Source: Drosophila pseudoobscura (taxonomy: Eukaryota > Arthropoda > Insecta > Diptera > Drosophilidae). Taken from it: a stretch of DNA of 64,000 nucleotides. Below are positions 27,813 to 39,619 of this stretch, in pieces. Numbering within the stretch: the stretch's first letter is position 1; each line of letters starts with the position of its first letter. The DNA lies in the NCBI RefSeq assembly GCF_009870125.1, contig NC_046679.1:13330001-13394000 (forward strand). The letters are read 5' to 3'. The notes beneath the pieces were generated by a model. That model saw nothing but the letters and a program-made list of their open reading frames with translations, was not told the DNA's origin and did no database searches. The translations under genes and the position numbers were made by a program.

Positions 27813-29100
27813 CTAAAGATGAACAAAACTCTCTTCAAGTATTTTATCAAGAAGCAAATTAATCCACATCCAAGTAATTTATCCGCACCCACGACACTGA
27901 TCTTTAAACAAAACAGCGACACCGATTCCGATTCCGAGCACAGTTTATGCACACAGCTGCATATTGGAATGACTCGAATAAACGCCCATTCCTATAGACA
28001 TGCTAATGCCAATGCCAATGCCAAGCTCGGCCGATTAGTCCAGGCTTCTACCCCAGCATCACTTGCCCAACTTAGCCAACGTTTAGACGCTTCCTTACCC
28101 CTAGCAGCGCAACACGAGAAGGATCGAGAATATGATAAAGACGAACAACCGAGCAAACGTAAAGCCACCGAGTCCCGGTCCCTGTCCCGGTTCCCACATC
28201 CATGTGAGTACGTGAGCACTGAGTTTGAGTTATCGGCTGGTATTTTAATGTTATTGTTGCTAGTTGGCTTTGGCCAGTGTCCGCCACAGAATAACATCTA
28301 TTCTCTTCATCAAGTTGTAGACAAAGACAGAAAGACTTTACATACCAAATTAGTTAATAGTTATGCTTTAGGACACTCCTATGTATATTTTCAGAGCCCG
28401 GCCGTGGTCGCTTGCTTATGAGTTTCATTACTGGCCAGCGAGAGCTGACGAGCAGGCGGCCCAGAAAGAAGGCCAGTTGCCGGTCGCTGTGATCGCGTAC
28501 GCGATCGCTTATGACGACTAGTGTCGCGCCTGCGATGTGAAGGGTTGTGCTCCTTAGTTCCTTATGCAAGCAAATTCGAATTGAAAACTTATCTGTGAAA
28601 ATTGTGAGGTGCAGTCTACCGCCCGTTAGCGAATCTCGAACCCTGAATGTTCTTAAACAGTATTGTCCTACCCAACACACCCACACACACACACACACAC
28701 TATGTAGCAGGTGCGACACCCAACCCGAATTTGGAGCTCAAATAGACTTATTTAGAGATTTTTAGGTACTCAAATTGAAGAATTGAGTTTTGTTGGCCGT
28801 GTGCGTGTTTCAAAAACGCAGCTGCACAAAAACCTTGCCATATCTTTTTAAGATTTGTTTATTGTTTTTTATTGTGTAACTTGTTTTGTTTTTCCCTTGG
28901 TCTAAGCAAACTAGCAACATTAGCAACATACCAAAGCCACCAAAGCCGCAAACTAGTCCAGTCCTCTCTCCTCCCATATAAGAAATCGGCTACTGCTCGG
29001 AACAAGACAGCAATATTTAACCATAACCGAAGCATATTCAAGCATACAATACATAATTATAAAATAATCGATTAATCAACTATTTATATAGCGTAGCCTT
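27813..29100 (+). other. 3' UTR and downstream spacer of the CUE gene
   Basis: Contains a 200-codon open frame from ATG 27819, only six bases after the CUE-gene stop (see findings), a GCCAAT run (about 28,002-28,022), a 16-bp perfect palindrome at 28491-28506 and an (AC)n run at 28682-28700. The end of the transcript was not fixed. Confidence 0.5.
28682..28700. repeat. (AC)n microsatellite
   Basis: Nine AC dinucleotides preceded by a near-match CACCC. Confidence 0.9.
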
Positions 29101-31000
29101 TAGCCTCTCCCAAACCCTTTCCCCGAACATTGTAACCCTTACTACAATATCTCGGTAATCGTGTCCAGGCTTGTACTAATCCCACGCCAAATTCATTTCA
29201 TGTTAGATGTAAGCATCAAGATATTGTTCAAAAGATTTTGTCAGTTTTCAATGTTTTGTTTGAAACAAAAGGATTAATTATGTTCTTAATTTTAGTCTAA
29301 GTTCTATGATCCTTGACCACCGTTTTATGTTTTTACAACAATTTGCATTTTAAGCACCTTTCGCGTTTTTAACCTTATTTGATCTATAAGTCCTACACCA
29401 TCGGTTTTTAACATATTTATTTCTATATTTATATACATACATCGCAAATGTATTTATTATATCACTGGTTTCGGTTTAATATGATATTAACGATTTCTCA
29501 TATATATTTTTAGTTTTATATATTATTTTTGTGATATTAGCGTAAAAAATCAACTTAAAGAAAAGGCAAAACACTCGAATTAAACTTTTGAAATTAATAA
29601 ATAAACAACTATCAATATTTAAAGCATACATACTCGATGCTGTAAACGAAACGTTTTTTAATTCAAATAAAAGTTCCCCCATCGAAGCATCTAGAGAGTT
29701 CCAAAATGTTGTCCACAAATCTTGCAACTATGGATATTATAGAATTATGGAAGTGTTTGTCATCCCAGGCTACAATTAATGCAGAAAATGGTTTTTTGGA
29801 AAACATTATTTTACTATTAAATTAACGAAATAGGGTATATAAATGTCCATAAACCATGACATTCCATACTCACTTACGTTTTATGTTTGTACTTTTTATG
29901 TTCAAACATTATTTTGGACACAATCAAATTAAAGGAAGGAAGGAGATTAAAATTAGCCAATCTTGTAGGAAATTGAATCATCAGTGGGATAAATATATGT
30001 CTTCAGAGCTGACGGTCCTACCTACCTAGTAATATTAAACCGAATCAAAACCGAGGGATATGATTTCTGATAATGGACAGAGAACGATAAGACCATTGTC
30101 GGACAAAAATACTCTCAATGAAAATTATGAATTATGAAGAATTTTAGCGCTGTTTAGGTGAAAGATATCGTGGATAGGATAGATTTACAAGAGTAACTAT
30201 TATTATTATTATTAGTACTATAAATGTACGTGAGTACTAGAAATTTGACAAGCGGAAGGGAAACAGTGTTAAGCCATATTACAGGTAGAGGGTATTATAA
30301 TCATAATCATAAAATAAGTAAAGAGTGTAAAAAGCAAGGGGCATAGATTGCTGCCATGTCGTACTCCACTGGTGAGGAGAGGGAGCTTTTGAAGAGGACT
30401 CCTTGAGACCTAGAACAAAACGTAGCCAGAAATCCATCTCAGCAGGGAGTCGAATGCTTTATTCAAATAACATCCGTCTATAAATTACCTTAAAAGCCCT
30501 TGATAATGAAGGATGTTAACTCATATAAGTTGTTTTTTGTTAATCTACGCCTTATAAATCCATGCTGAGTTGGAGATATAAGTGATTTGGAGAGATGCAG
30601 GTGCGGAGTTCATGTCTTCCCAACCATTTTAGGAATAGCGGATAGCTTAGATATATACATATGTATACCTCCATAGTTCTTTGCATCAGACTTATTACCT
30701 TTCTTATGGAGACGAATTCTAAACGGTTTCTTCCAAAATCAATGGATAGGTGAATAGTTTAAGCCGGGCTTAACATGAAGCAGTACCAGTACACTGCCTG
30801 GAACCCCGTCCGGACCCGGTGAAAACACTGGCGTAACTAGTCGAAAATTTGGCATAGAGCTCTGCAATTGCCCCCTTGTGCAGGTTTCTAGATCTAATCG
30901 GAGAAGAAAGCGGCACACAAGAATCAAAAAATGTGCCATGAACATGATCTTTATCTCATAGATAGGATGAAACCGTTTTAATTCGTTTATTTTTTTAAAT
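29100..31000. other. Intergenic spacer before Ada2b
   Basis: AT-rich. It holds repeat copy B (about 29,670-30,220) and a short (TTA)n run near 30,200-30,215. From 30,230 to 31,000 I see no gene or recognised element. Confidence 0.55.
29670..30220 (+). repeat. Dispersed repeat family, copy B
   Basis: Shares GGATATTATAGAATT and GTGTTTGTCAT with copy C. It shares ACGAAATAGGGTATA and ATTCCATACTCACTTACGTT with the reverse complement of copy D. It shares CTTGTAGGAAATTGA, ATCAGTGGGATAA and the TAGTAATATT block with copies A and C. It begins within AT-rich DNA and its limits are approximate. Confidence 0.65.
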
Positions 31001-31002
31001 GA

Positions 31003-31037
31003 GTCGGTATATTTCTTAGTGTCAGACGGTCACACTG
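31003..31037 (+). promoter_or_regulatory. Motif 6 + Motif 1 promoter of Ada2b
   Basis: GTCGGTATATTT (31003-31014) matches Motif 6 and CGGTCACACTG (31027-31037) matches Motif 1. The site lies about 330 nt before the Ada2b ATG, with no TATA box, as in other housekeeping genes. Confidence 0.7.
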
Positions 31038-31363
31038 CTGCTCTCTTCTGCAACGCACAAATGAGTCGCAATTTTGAATGACAGATAGAAATGAGTATGG
31101 ACAACAGGCAAAAACAGGGTGAACGGCCTCACCTCGCATTGAAAACAAAATCGACTTTTTGGTGCCTTTTGCCTTGCACCCGTTGCGTCTTCTTTCCGTT
31201 TTACCTGTTGTCCATACCCTCTTTTTCATCCCCTCATGTAGCAAGCGTGTAGTTACCGTGTACGTGTAGTTGCCATGTAAATCAAATTTAACACTGTCAA
31301 GATGGCGGCTGTCTAGTTTTTTCGCACAAACATTTATGTGGAAAAGTCCACTTTAAGGCCATA

Positions 31364-33726
31364 ATGACCACGATTGCGGACCTGTTTACTAAATACAACT
31401 GCACCAATTGCCAGGACGACATCCAGGGCATTCGGGTGCATTGTGCAGAGTGTGAAAACTTCGATTTATGCCTGCAAGTAAGTAACATAGCACACATATG
31501 TACATACATGCATAAAGTGTACAGTTCAGCACACGTACTATAGAGATGCCCCTGTTAGCAACGCTCTGGAACTGTTAGCACTGACTCATGCTAAAGTTCA
31601 CTGTACATTCATTCATACATATGCATATAATATATATGTATATAGCCGGCGATTTCACAATGTTGTTTGGGAACAGCTGTTTACTGAGTGCGCAGCAGGT
31701 ATTTACGTTTAAATTTTGTTGTAGTGCTTTGCGTCCGGGGCAGAGATCGGAGCCCATCAGAACAATCATGCCTACCAGTTCATGGACACGGGCACCTCCA
31801 TACTGAGTGTGTTCCGTGGCAAGGGAGCGTGGACAGCCCGCGAGGAGATTCGTCTGCTGGACGCCATCGAGCAGTACGGCTTCGGCAACTGGGAGGACAT
31901 CAGCAAACACATTGAGACCAAGTCGGCGGAAGACGCCAAAGAGGAGTATGTAAATAAATTCGTCAATGGCACAATTGGCCGTGCCACCTGGACGCCGGCC
32001 CAGTCGCAACGACCGCGTCTCATCGACCACACAGGTGATGATGATGGTGGTTCGCTGGGTGCCAGTGCCATGGCCAATCTGCCACCTCTGGAGATCAACG
32101 CCGACGAGGCGGCGCAGCTGGGCTACATGCCCAACAGGGACAGCTTTGAGCGCGAGTACGATCCCACCGCCGAGCAGCTGATCTCGAACATTACGCTCAG
32201 TTCAGAGGACACGGAGGTGGACGTTATGCTGAAGCTGGCTCACGTAGACATTTACACGCGACGTCTCCGCGAACGGGCCCGCCGCAAGCGAATGGTGCGC
32301 GACTACCAGCTGGTCTCAAATTTCTTCCGCAACCGCAACTATGCCTTGCACCAAGGCCTCACCAAGGAGCAGAAGGAGTTTCGGGATCGGTTTCGCGTCT
32401 ACGCTCAGTTCTACACTTGCAACGAGTACGAGCGTCTGCTGGGCTCCCTGGAGCGCGAGAAGGAGCTGCGGATCAGGCAGTCGGAGCTGTATCGCTATCG
32501 ATACAACGGTCTCACCAAAATCGAAGAATGTGTGCACTTCGAGCAGCACGCGGCAATGGCATCGCACCGATCCACAGGACCCTATGGTCATGGCAAGACT
32601 GTAAGTGCGAGCCCGCTAAACGGGCATACAACTCGGCAGGGAATGCAATTGCAATCAGTTGCAGCCACATTTATGTATATAGTCTTAGTAGATATTGAAT
32701 GCAGGCTGCTATTGCTACAATTTAATTCCCTGGTTGGGTGCGCTCGTCCAATGAAAATGCATGACGAGTTGAATATCGTGTGTGCTGCTTTGTTCATTCT
32801 TGTACCAAACTTACAATCGCTTTCCCGTCTTGTTCTCACGATATTCAGCTCCTCTGTATTATCAACGCACCAAACAGCGAGCGTTTGAATGGTTGTATAA
32901 GACAATGTTTAACCACAGGACCTCACGCAGCCCTCCAATGGAAATCTTCGGCCGCCAAGCTCTTCCTTGCTCTCCCCACAACCGAATCTCAGAAAGGCGT
33001 AAGTATTTGACTAAGATTGGAAATTGGAGTTTCAATTTCTATAACGATGTGCATGCTCCTCCCCTCCTTATTAGCGAAATGTCAAGCGGCGCAGAGGCAA
33101 GCTCAAGTTCAATCGCACCAAGAAACACGCACCACACCGTCGACCCGACCTGCTCCGACGGATTATCGCACAGCAGAAACTACTTGGATAACTGTCGGGT
33201 ATCGTCGGCAGCTACGACGCTGCCGACAACAACAACAGGGGCGGGGATGGGGATGGGGACGGTGACGGGGACATCATTGGAATCGGGCATAACAGCGACG
33301 ACGGGAGCGATTTCCACGGCTACGACGATGGCAGCGCAGGCGAATCTGCCAACGACATCAGCGAAGGGAAGCCCACAACTTCAGCAGCAGCAGCAGCATC
33401 CACCACTGTCCAAAAACAACCAGCTACTGCATCCAAACGAGGTCGTCGGCAGCAGCGGAAGCCATAACACGTCCGAGGAGCAGGCGGTGCCCAGCATGAG
33501 CTTTAAGTTACGTTCACAACTGGAAGAGCTTAAACACCTGCCCCAGCCGCTGGGCAGCAATCTGCTGACCCACAACGAGCAGGATTTGTGCAAGAAACTG
33601 AATATAACACCCACCACCTACCTCTCCCTGAAAACCGTCTGTCTGAGTGGAGCGCCATCGTTGGGCAGCCCCATGGAAATATCCCTGCGCAAGTTCTTCA
33701 TCAAATGCGGCTGGCTGAGCCATTGA
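31364..33726 (+). CDS. Ada2b: Transcriptional adaptor Ada2b
   Basis: Exons 31364-31477, 31725-32600, 32919-32998 and 33075-33726 give 573 residues. Ada2b is the adaptor of the SAGA histone acetyltransferase module; it binds and activates Gcn5 for histone H3 acetylation. A ZZ zinc finger covers about residues 11-50 (CTNCQDD, CAEC, CLQC, then H residues). A SANT domain spans about 70-120 (AWTAREEIRLLDAIEQYGFG). The ADA2-specific region follows, and a SWIRM domain lies at the very C-terminus (DLCKKLNITPTTYLSLKTV, KFFIKCGWLSH). The first two exons encode exactly 330 residues, the length I recall for the part shared by the two D. melanogaster isoforms. The model given is the long, SWIRM-bearing form. 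Skipping the 80-nt exon 32919-32998 keeps an open frame for 38 more codons in a second frame (TAA at 33189), giving a 368-residue form. Reading into the intron after 32600 gives another possible end at 32888. Confidence 0.93.
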
Positions 33727-34511
33727 ATGCCCCTTTTGAACCGCCACCACCACCGCCCCCGCCCTAGAATCGAATGGTAAGTAAAACGCTTCACACATTT
33801 GCTGACTTAGGGACTTCACTTTTATTTTGAAAGCGACGTTTAGTAATAATAAAAAAGACAACAATTTTCGACTGTTCCAACTTGTGTTGCCATCATAAAA
33901 AAAAAACAACAAAATATATCTCACTTGTATCAAGTCAGGCTCAGACACTTCAGGACACTTTTGTGTCCCCCGCCCCACCCCCCATTCAATTAGCTAAAAG
34001 TTTGTTACTTCGTGTGAGAGATGGTGTCGTCTCTAGTGTAAGCGCCCGATCAAGGTTCAGATATTTTGTATTATCTATGCGTAAGTAGGCCACGCCCCCA
34101 ACCAATTAAACATTGTATAAAGATAATGAAATTGAAAATGATGAAATAAATGTATTGCAAATGTGCAACAATGAATTTCTATGTATAATCGCAAAGCTCT
34201 CAGCTGCCAACGGACTGCCCATACTAGGATACATGTTTTTTTACGGATGTTCTGTCCGTGCTTATGTTTTTTTAATGTAGAGTCCGCCAAATCGTTAGTG
34301 TAAGTCTCAAGCAACATGTCTGTTACGCTGAGTATTCATATTTGTATCTTACTGAATGAGGATGATGATATATCCTAGCATAAGCTCGTCCAATTTAGCA
34401 CCCCATCAAATAACAATATGTAACCGTATACCTACAAAAATAAAATATATTTAAACTGATATTTAGAACGGTTTTCTTAAACTAGAAACGATGTGATGCC
34501 GATGCACTGCA
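33727..34511. other. Convergent spacer between Ada2b and polymerase iota
   Basis: Holds the two 3' UTRs facing each other. It is AT-rich, with AAATAAA-type poly(A) signals on the plus strand near 34,145 and 34,440. No exon is seen. Confidence 0.6.
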
Positions 34512-36856
34512 TTACTTATTCCTCAAAAAATAGCGATACAGTGTGTTCTTCTCGGGTCGACTCCCGGCACCAGCGGTGGCCGTAGCTGGGGCGCCGCCAC
34601 CTCCACCCGCTCTGGCTGTGGCCGCACTATTCGCTGTTGTGCTAGCCGCCGCTGTGTGCTCCACCGCTGCCACCAGAGAACTGCGCCAGGACGCAATCAG
34701 CTCGTTTTGCAGTTCCACAGGAAGTTCCTTGAAAACTTCAGCATCGACTCCAGCTGGGCAGGCGATCTCCGTTAGAACATCATTGGCGTGGACGCTGACT
34801 GTGGAGCTGGTCTCGCTTGCTGTGCAGCTATTATTGTTGGGCGCTGGAAACGCATCGGGTGCTGTGGTCGGCGTGCAGGGAGCGCTCATGGAATCATCCA
34901 TGGGCGAGGGCAGTGGCGACGAGGCTGTCGAGCTAGCGTTCGAGCTAATCCGACGGGCAGTGCGTGTAGGCATGAAGCGAAGACTGCCATCGATCCGATT
35001 TAGTAGCGTGTTGGGCGGCTGGATTGTCCGGAATCGCGGAGCACCTACAGAGCACCCGCCTGCCGACGTGGATGGGGTGGTGGTGCTGGCAATGGGACTC
35101 ATGGGATAATCCTTTTCGCTGTCGCGAGAGTTGAGACGTAGATCACAGACACGGAGTTTGCTGGGCGACGCCACATCGGCAGCGGTGTCCATCACGTCCA
35201 CCGCCAAACGACTGCGCTTCGAGACCAGCATGCGACCGATGCGGCTCTTCTTTGGCGATGGCTCTATTTCGGTTTCGGAGAAATCGCTAACGTCCGAATT
35301 GGTGGCCGCCGACTCGGAGCCGTTGTCCAGCAGCATGGGGATCGGCGAGGCTGTGGTGGCACGTCGCCTATAGAATTGATCACTCGGCTTGAAGGTGGTC
35401 GGCGAGGATCGGAATGCCGACTCATCGGAGGTCGGACTCTCTGCCGTTGGACTTGTGAGACTCGTGTTGGTTAATGAAGTTATTGACTGCACCTCCAGAT
35501 CTGCCTTCTTGATGAGAAAATTGGCTATGGACGAGGAGCCAACCTTGCGCTCTTGGAACTTGGAGAAGGCCAATCCAATTAAGGTGATATTGAACGGCTT
35601 GCTTAGGTCCACGATGCGTTCGAACAGCCGCATTACGATCTTGAGGAGCTTATCCTGGGCCCCATCCGCCAACTGCACTTTGCTCACACCCATCTCGCCC
35701 GCACACATAGAGGTCTTAAATAGGGAGGGCAAGATGTTTGCCTGCTTGGTCTCGCGGTGACTGCTTTTCTTCTGCGAGTCAAATTTCCTAAGCACAACTT
35801 TGATGGCAACGGGGATGCGTCCATCTTCGGCAACCTGTGCAAATGGCAATAGCGACAATCAGTACATGTTTCTCTTAAATGTATATTTTGTCAACGTACC
35901 TGCTCTATGAGCCTTATGAGCAGCATGCGAAACCGCTCCTCCACATCTGTGCACACTGATATGGGCTTGCAGGCGTCCTCCATGCCAATGGTCTTCGGCT
36001 TGCCGGTGGGCCGGACCGTGCTCGAGTCGCGACCAAATGCCAAATCCCTCAGCTTGGTGGCTGTCTCGAAGCCGAACTTCTTTCGCATAACGACCATGTC
36101 ACATTGTTGCAGCTGTTCCACCGTAGACATACCGGCCTCCAAGAGGAGGCATTGCGTTTTCTGGCCGATACCCGTCACGCGCTTTATGTCGTGCAGCTCC
36201 CGCATGAACTGCTCCGCATATGTTGAGACCAGCACAGTCTGCTGGTTGGGCTTGTGGCTGCTTCCCACCAGTTTGGCCAATAGCTTGTTGTAGGCGATTC
36301 CGGCGCAACAGGTTATTCCCAGCCGCAGCTTCAGCTCCTCGCGTATTTCCTGAGCAATGCGGGTGCCAATCGCCAGACGCTGGGCACAGCCACAGGAGCA
36401 GGTGGTCAACGGGGTGCCATCGTCCGGATAAGTGTGTCCAACTGGCGGCCTTTGTTGCGCCTCGGCTGCATGGGCTTGCCGAAGGTCCACCAGGGCCGAC
36501 ACATCCATGAAGTTCTCATCGAATCCGAGCTTTTCCACCATGGGTGTGTAGTTGAGAAGCAAATCGAAGATCTTCTGCGACATGAGACGGTATGGCGCCA
36601 GGTCCTCGCCATTGACCAAGACCAGATCCGGGCACAGGCGCTGAGCCTCTGTGATGAGCATGAGCTTGTTCACGCCTCGAGCCCGCGCCACATAATTGCA
36701 GGTGACCAATATATTCTTCTGCTGGATGCCCAAGGCTTTCGTGCGCAACGTGGGGTCCCGTATCTCCTCCACTTGGGCGTAGAAATAGTCCATGTCGAGA
36801 TGCACGATGGTGCGCTGATGCGCCTCGCTCTTGGCCAGCACGCTGGTGAAATCCAT
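34512..36856 (-). CDS. DNApol-iota: DNA polymerase iota (Y family)
   Basis: Two exons on the minus strand, 36856-35900 and 35834-34512, with a 65-nt phase-0 intron, give 759 residues. Polymerase iota inserts bases opposite damaged DNA during translesion synthesis in the nucleus. The palm catalytic acids are visible: D21 and D23 in HLDMDYFYAQVEE, and D113/E114 in LGFDENFMDVS. The YNKLLAKLVGSSHKPNQQT block and the helix-hairpin-helix (IKRVTGIGQKTQ) follow, then the little-finger domain up to about residue 420. The C-terminal tail is Ser/Thr/Pro-rich and contains a ubiquitin-binding UBM with its Leu-Pro core (FKELPVELQNELIASW, about residues 686-702). It ends in TLYRYFLRNK, which resembles a PCNA-interacting box. 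Length is close to the D. melanogaster protein. Confidence 0.95.
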
Positions 36857-37726
36857 GATTCAAAGCGGCTGCAATGGAAGGAGGGCAAAATATGTGTATG
36901 GTGAAATAGTGAATGATGCAAGTCGAGGATTTTTCATTGAAAATGCTTGGCATCAAAACAAAGCAAGCCACAAGAGAGAGCAGCAGTCGGTCTCTCGTAC
37001 AACAGCTGCTGCTTGCCATGGACTGGGACCAGGGGTGTGGTGCGGGGCGGTTCGCCTTGACGTGAAATCTTCCACTGTTGCGTGCGCCCCTCGCGCCCCG
37101 CGCTCTTTCATCGGCAGAGGCAAAGCCGACTTTCTAATCAAACAAGCAACCCGAAACACGAAAAACTTCTGACGTAGACACATCTCGCGAGCGTCTGCCG
37201 GTTAAACTCTTAGTTTAACAACAATATTGCACATTTTTCTGTTGTTGCTACGATGACGCATTAGTTAATAGTCGAGAAAACACCAGAATTTCTCCGGACG
37301 CGGATGGGATGTGTCTCGCTGGGAAACAGCACTAATGCTACACTTAATTGACATTTTATTATAGGCCGACTGTGTAGTCGTCTACACACCTAAGAAGCAC
37401 GCATTTATCAGGTTAAACTATTATAAATTTACCATTAAATCTAAAAACTGCAGCCATTAAACAACAAAACGAGTACAGGAAACGGTCACACTGATTTTTG
37501 AGATGACAACCAGTGTGACCGATGGCACTATCGATACATCGATGTCGTTGCGATGGGACACATCGATGTTTTGTAGTCGCCGATCTCCCATCTCTATAAC
37601 GTTTTACCCATGCAATTTTGTTCAATAAATCATTCAAATCATTCAATCTCAAATTAAATATATAGAACACGTCTTGCTACTCTATTTTCAAAAGCCGGGA
37701 TCATTTTTAAAGAATACAGTGAAAAC
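36857..37726. promoter_or_regulatory. Divergent promoter region, polymerase iota and BTB gene
   Basis: CGGTCACACTG (37483-37493) and its inverse CAGTGTGACCG (37511-37521) form an inverted Motif 1 pair. They are followed by a perfect DRE, TATCGATA (37529-37536), and two further ATCGATG sites within 30 nt. The inverted elements suit start sites pointing both ways. The polymerase iota leader would then be about 600 nt or contain an intron. The BTB gene leader would be about 190 nt. Confidence 0.6.
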
Positions 37727-39214
37727 ATGTCACAGAATAAGCATGTAACGGACTGGGAAGTTAAACCACGCAGAGTTACCGCGTAAGTGCAAACTTTTGA
37801 CCAGTTCTCGTTGTTAATCGTGCTTTTTCCTCGCAGCCTGGACCCTGGCAATACCAGAATCACAGAGCAGTTAGAAGCTTTCAAAAAACACACCGCCGAG
37901 GTGGAAAAGTCGAATGCAATTTGTAAAAAATTTATTCGACTAAAGAACAAAGATCGCTTGATGGAGGTGGCTATGAATCACATAGAAAGCAGTCGTTCTA
38001 CCATTGTGAACGTGGATGGCGTGCGCTTCCTGTGCCACGATGTGGTTCTTTCGCTTTTTTCGAAACGTTTGATAGAGAAAATGCAAAAGGGATGTCTGTA
38101 CTTCGAGACCCCAGAGCTGGCATCTCGTGCCTTCGATAAAATATACCGCTGGATGCATGGGGAGTCCGGTGTTTTGCAGAGCTTTGACCTTTCAGTTTTT
38201 AGAGCTGCTCGATTCCTGGCCATTCCCGAATTGCTCGAGCAGATGTGGAAGCTACTGGAGAAAAAGAATCTGATCGAATACGATGCATTCGAGATGCTCT
38301 GCAAGTCGCGCAAGGTGCATGAGATCGAGGAGCTGCATGGATTGTTGGTGAATCGCATTACCAAGTCGACGGTGATCATATTTTCCTCTCCTCAGTTCCT
38401 GCGGCTTAGTGAGATTCAAGTATCGCTTTTCCTGAAGTCGAATCGCTTGGCAGTCAACTCCGAAATGGAAGTGAGTCCCTCCCCCAGCTTAGAATCTGAA
38501 TCTGTTCTGATTTGTATATCCAATTAGGTCTTTTATGCTGGGTTGTGCTGGCTGAAATACAAGTGGCCCAAGCGTCGTGGCAGCGTTGGCAAAGTCCTCA
38601 AGAGCGTCCGCTATGGGTTCATGCCCATACTCATGCTAAAGAAGTTCATGTTGACAGATCGCACGCTGATCGGTCCGTTCGGAGATATACTGGATCTGTT
38701 CATAAAGCTACCCGACTTCAAGAAGATCCTAGCGGATGCCATGTTCTACAGCAGCGTTTTGACAAAAACTTTAATGGAACCGGACTGTTTGAGCGACAGG
38801 CTTGCAATGACCCGAATGCAGCTTCTTCGCCCTCGCCGTTGGATGATCGATACGCGCTGCAAGTACCATCGCCCTGTATGCGCGACCATACCGAATATGT
38901 CCTTTGTGTCGTGGGATGAGTTTATAACCTACATGTTTTTGCTGCAAAATGAGAAAACCAATATCGACGACTGCATTCGCTGTGTGGATGAACCGGAGCA
39001 TGGCGTCGGAGCTCTGTCGCTCGCAGAACTAGATCTCCATAGCACCAAATCTTCCCAGATTTCGCAATTGTCGAAGAACCCATCAACCACCACTTTGGCA
39101 AGCAGCATCATAGACTCTTTCGCTGCCACATCACTGCGTTCCAAGGGCACATCTGCATGGGAGGGCCTCCTGTCCTCCGCCGAGGATGACGAATTCTCCT
39201 CCTCTGATGAGTAG
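37727..39214 (+). CDS. BTB/BACK-domain protein
   Basis: Exons 37727-37782, 37837-38470 and 38528-39214 give 458 residues, all junctions in phase. A BTB-like domain covers about residues 85-150 (TIVNVDGVRFLCHDVVLSLF, CLYFETPELASRAFDKIYRW). A BACK domain follows at about 165-265, with the typical SPQFLRLSEIQVSLFLKSN and EMEVFYAGLCWLKYKWP. A further conserved-looking region (about 285-370) resembles the extension seen after BACK in a set of fly-specific proteins. The C-terminus is Ser-rich and acidic (SSAEDDEFSSSDE). No Kelch repeats are present. Such proteins often act as Cullin-3 adaptors, but that is inference here. No orthologue is named. Confidence 0.88.
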
Positions 39215-39619
39215 GATAATCGTCATATTACATTGAAGGGCCTTCTAAAGGCTTCCTCAATGCCACAACAATTTTAAAAATTTTGTTAGTAAACTAATAT
39301 TTATATTGAAATGATTTTTTGTGCTCCGTGTGCTCCGCCGCTAGAAATTTTTATTTTATCAATGGCATGCCACTGATGATTATATAAAGCTTATTAATTT
39401 TGTTATTTCTTGAGCAAAATAATTGGTAGCTTTACTATAGAGAAGCATCGGCCTCTATCAGGGCCGCATTTCGCTGGACTCCAGCAGCTAGTCTATTACC
39501 AATCAATGGAAGTACGAGGTGTCGCCTTAGGAATGGCGCGCTTTAAGTTTTAGAGAAGAGGTATGCATGGAATGCATGGAAGCAAGGGGTTTTCTGTAGA
39601 GAGGCAACAGGAGATTACA
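39215..39619. other. Spacer after the BTB gene
   Basis: AT-rich 3' UTR and spacer. No exon, repeat or recognised element was seen. Confidence 0.5.

Noticed and set aside
32601-32888. Readthrough of the Ada2b intron as the natural end of the short isoform
   Set aside because: The frame stays open for 95 codons after 32600, but its codons are poor and it passes through AT-rich intron sequence. It is kept only as an alternative to the exon-skipping model.
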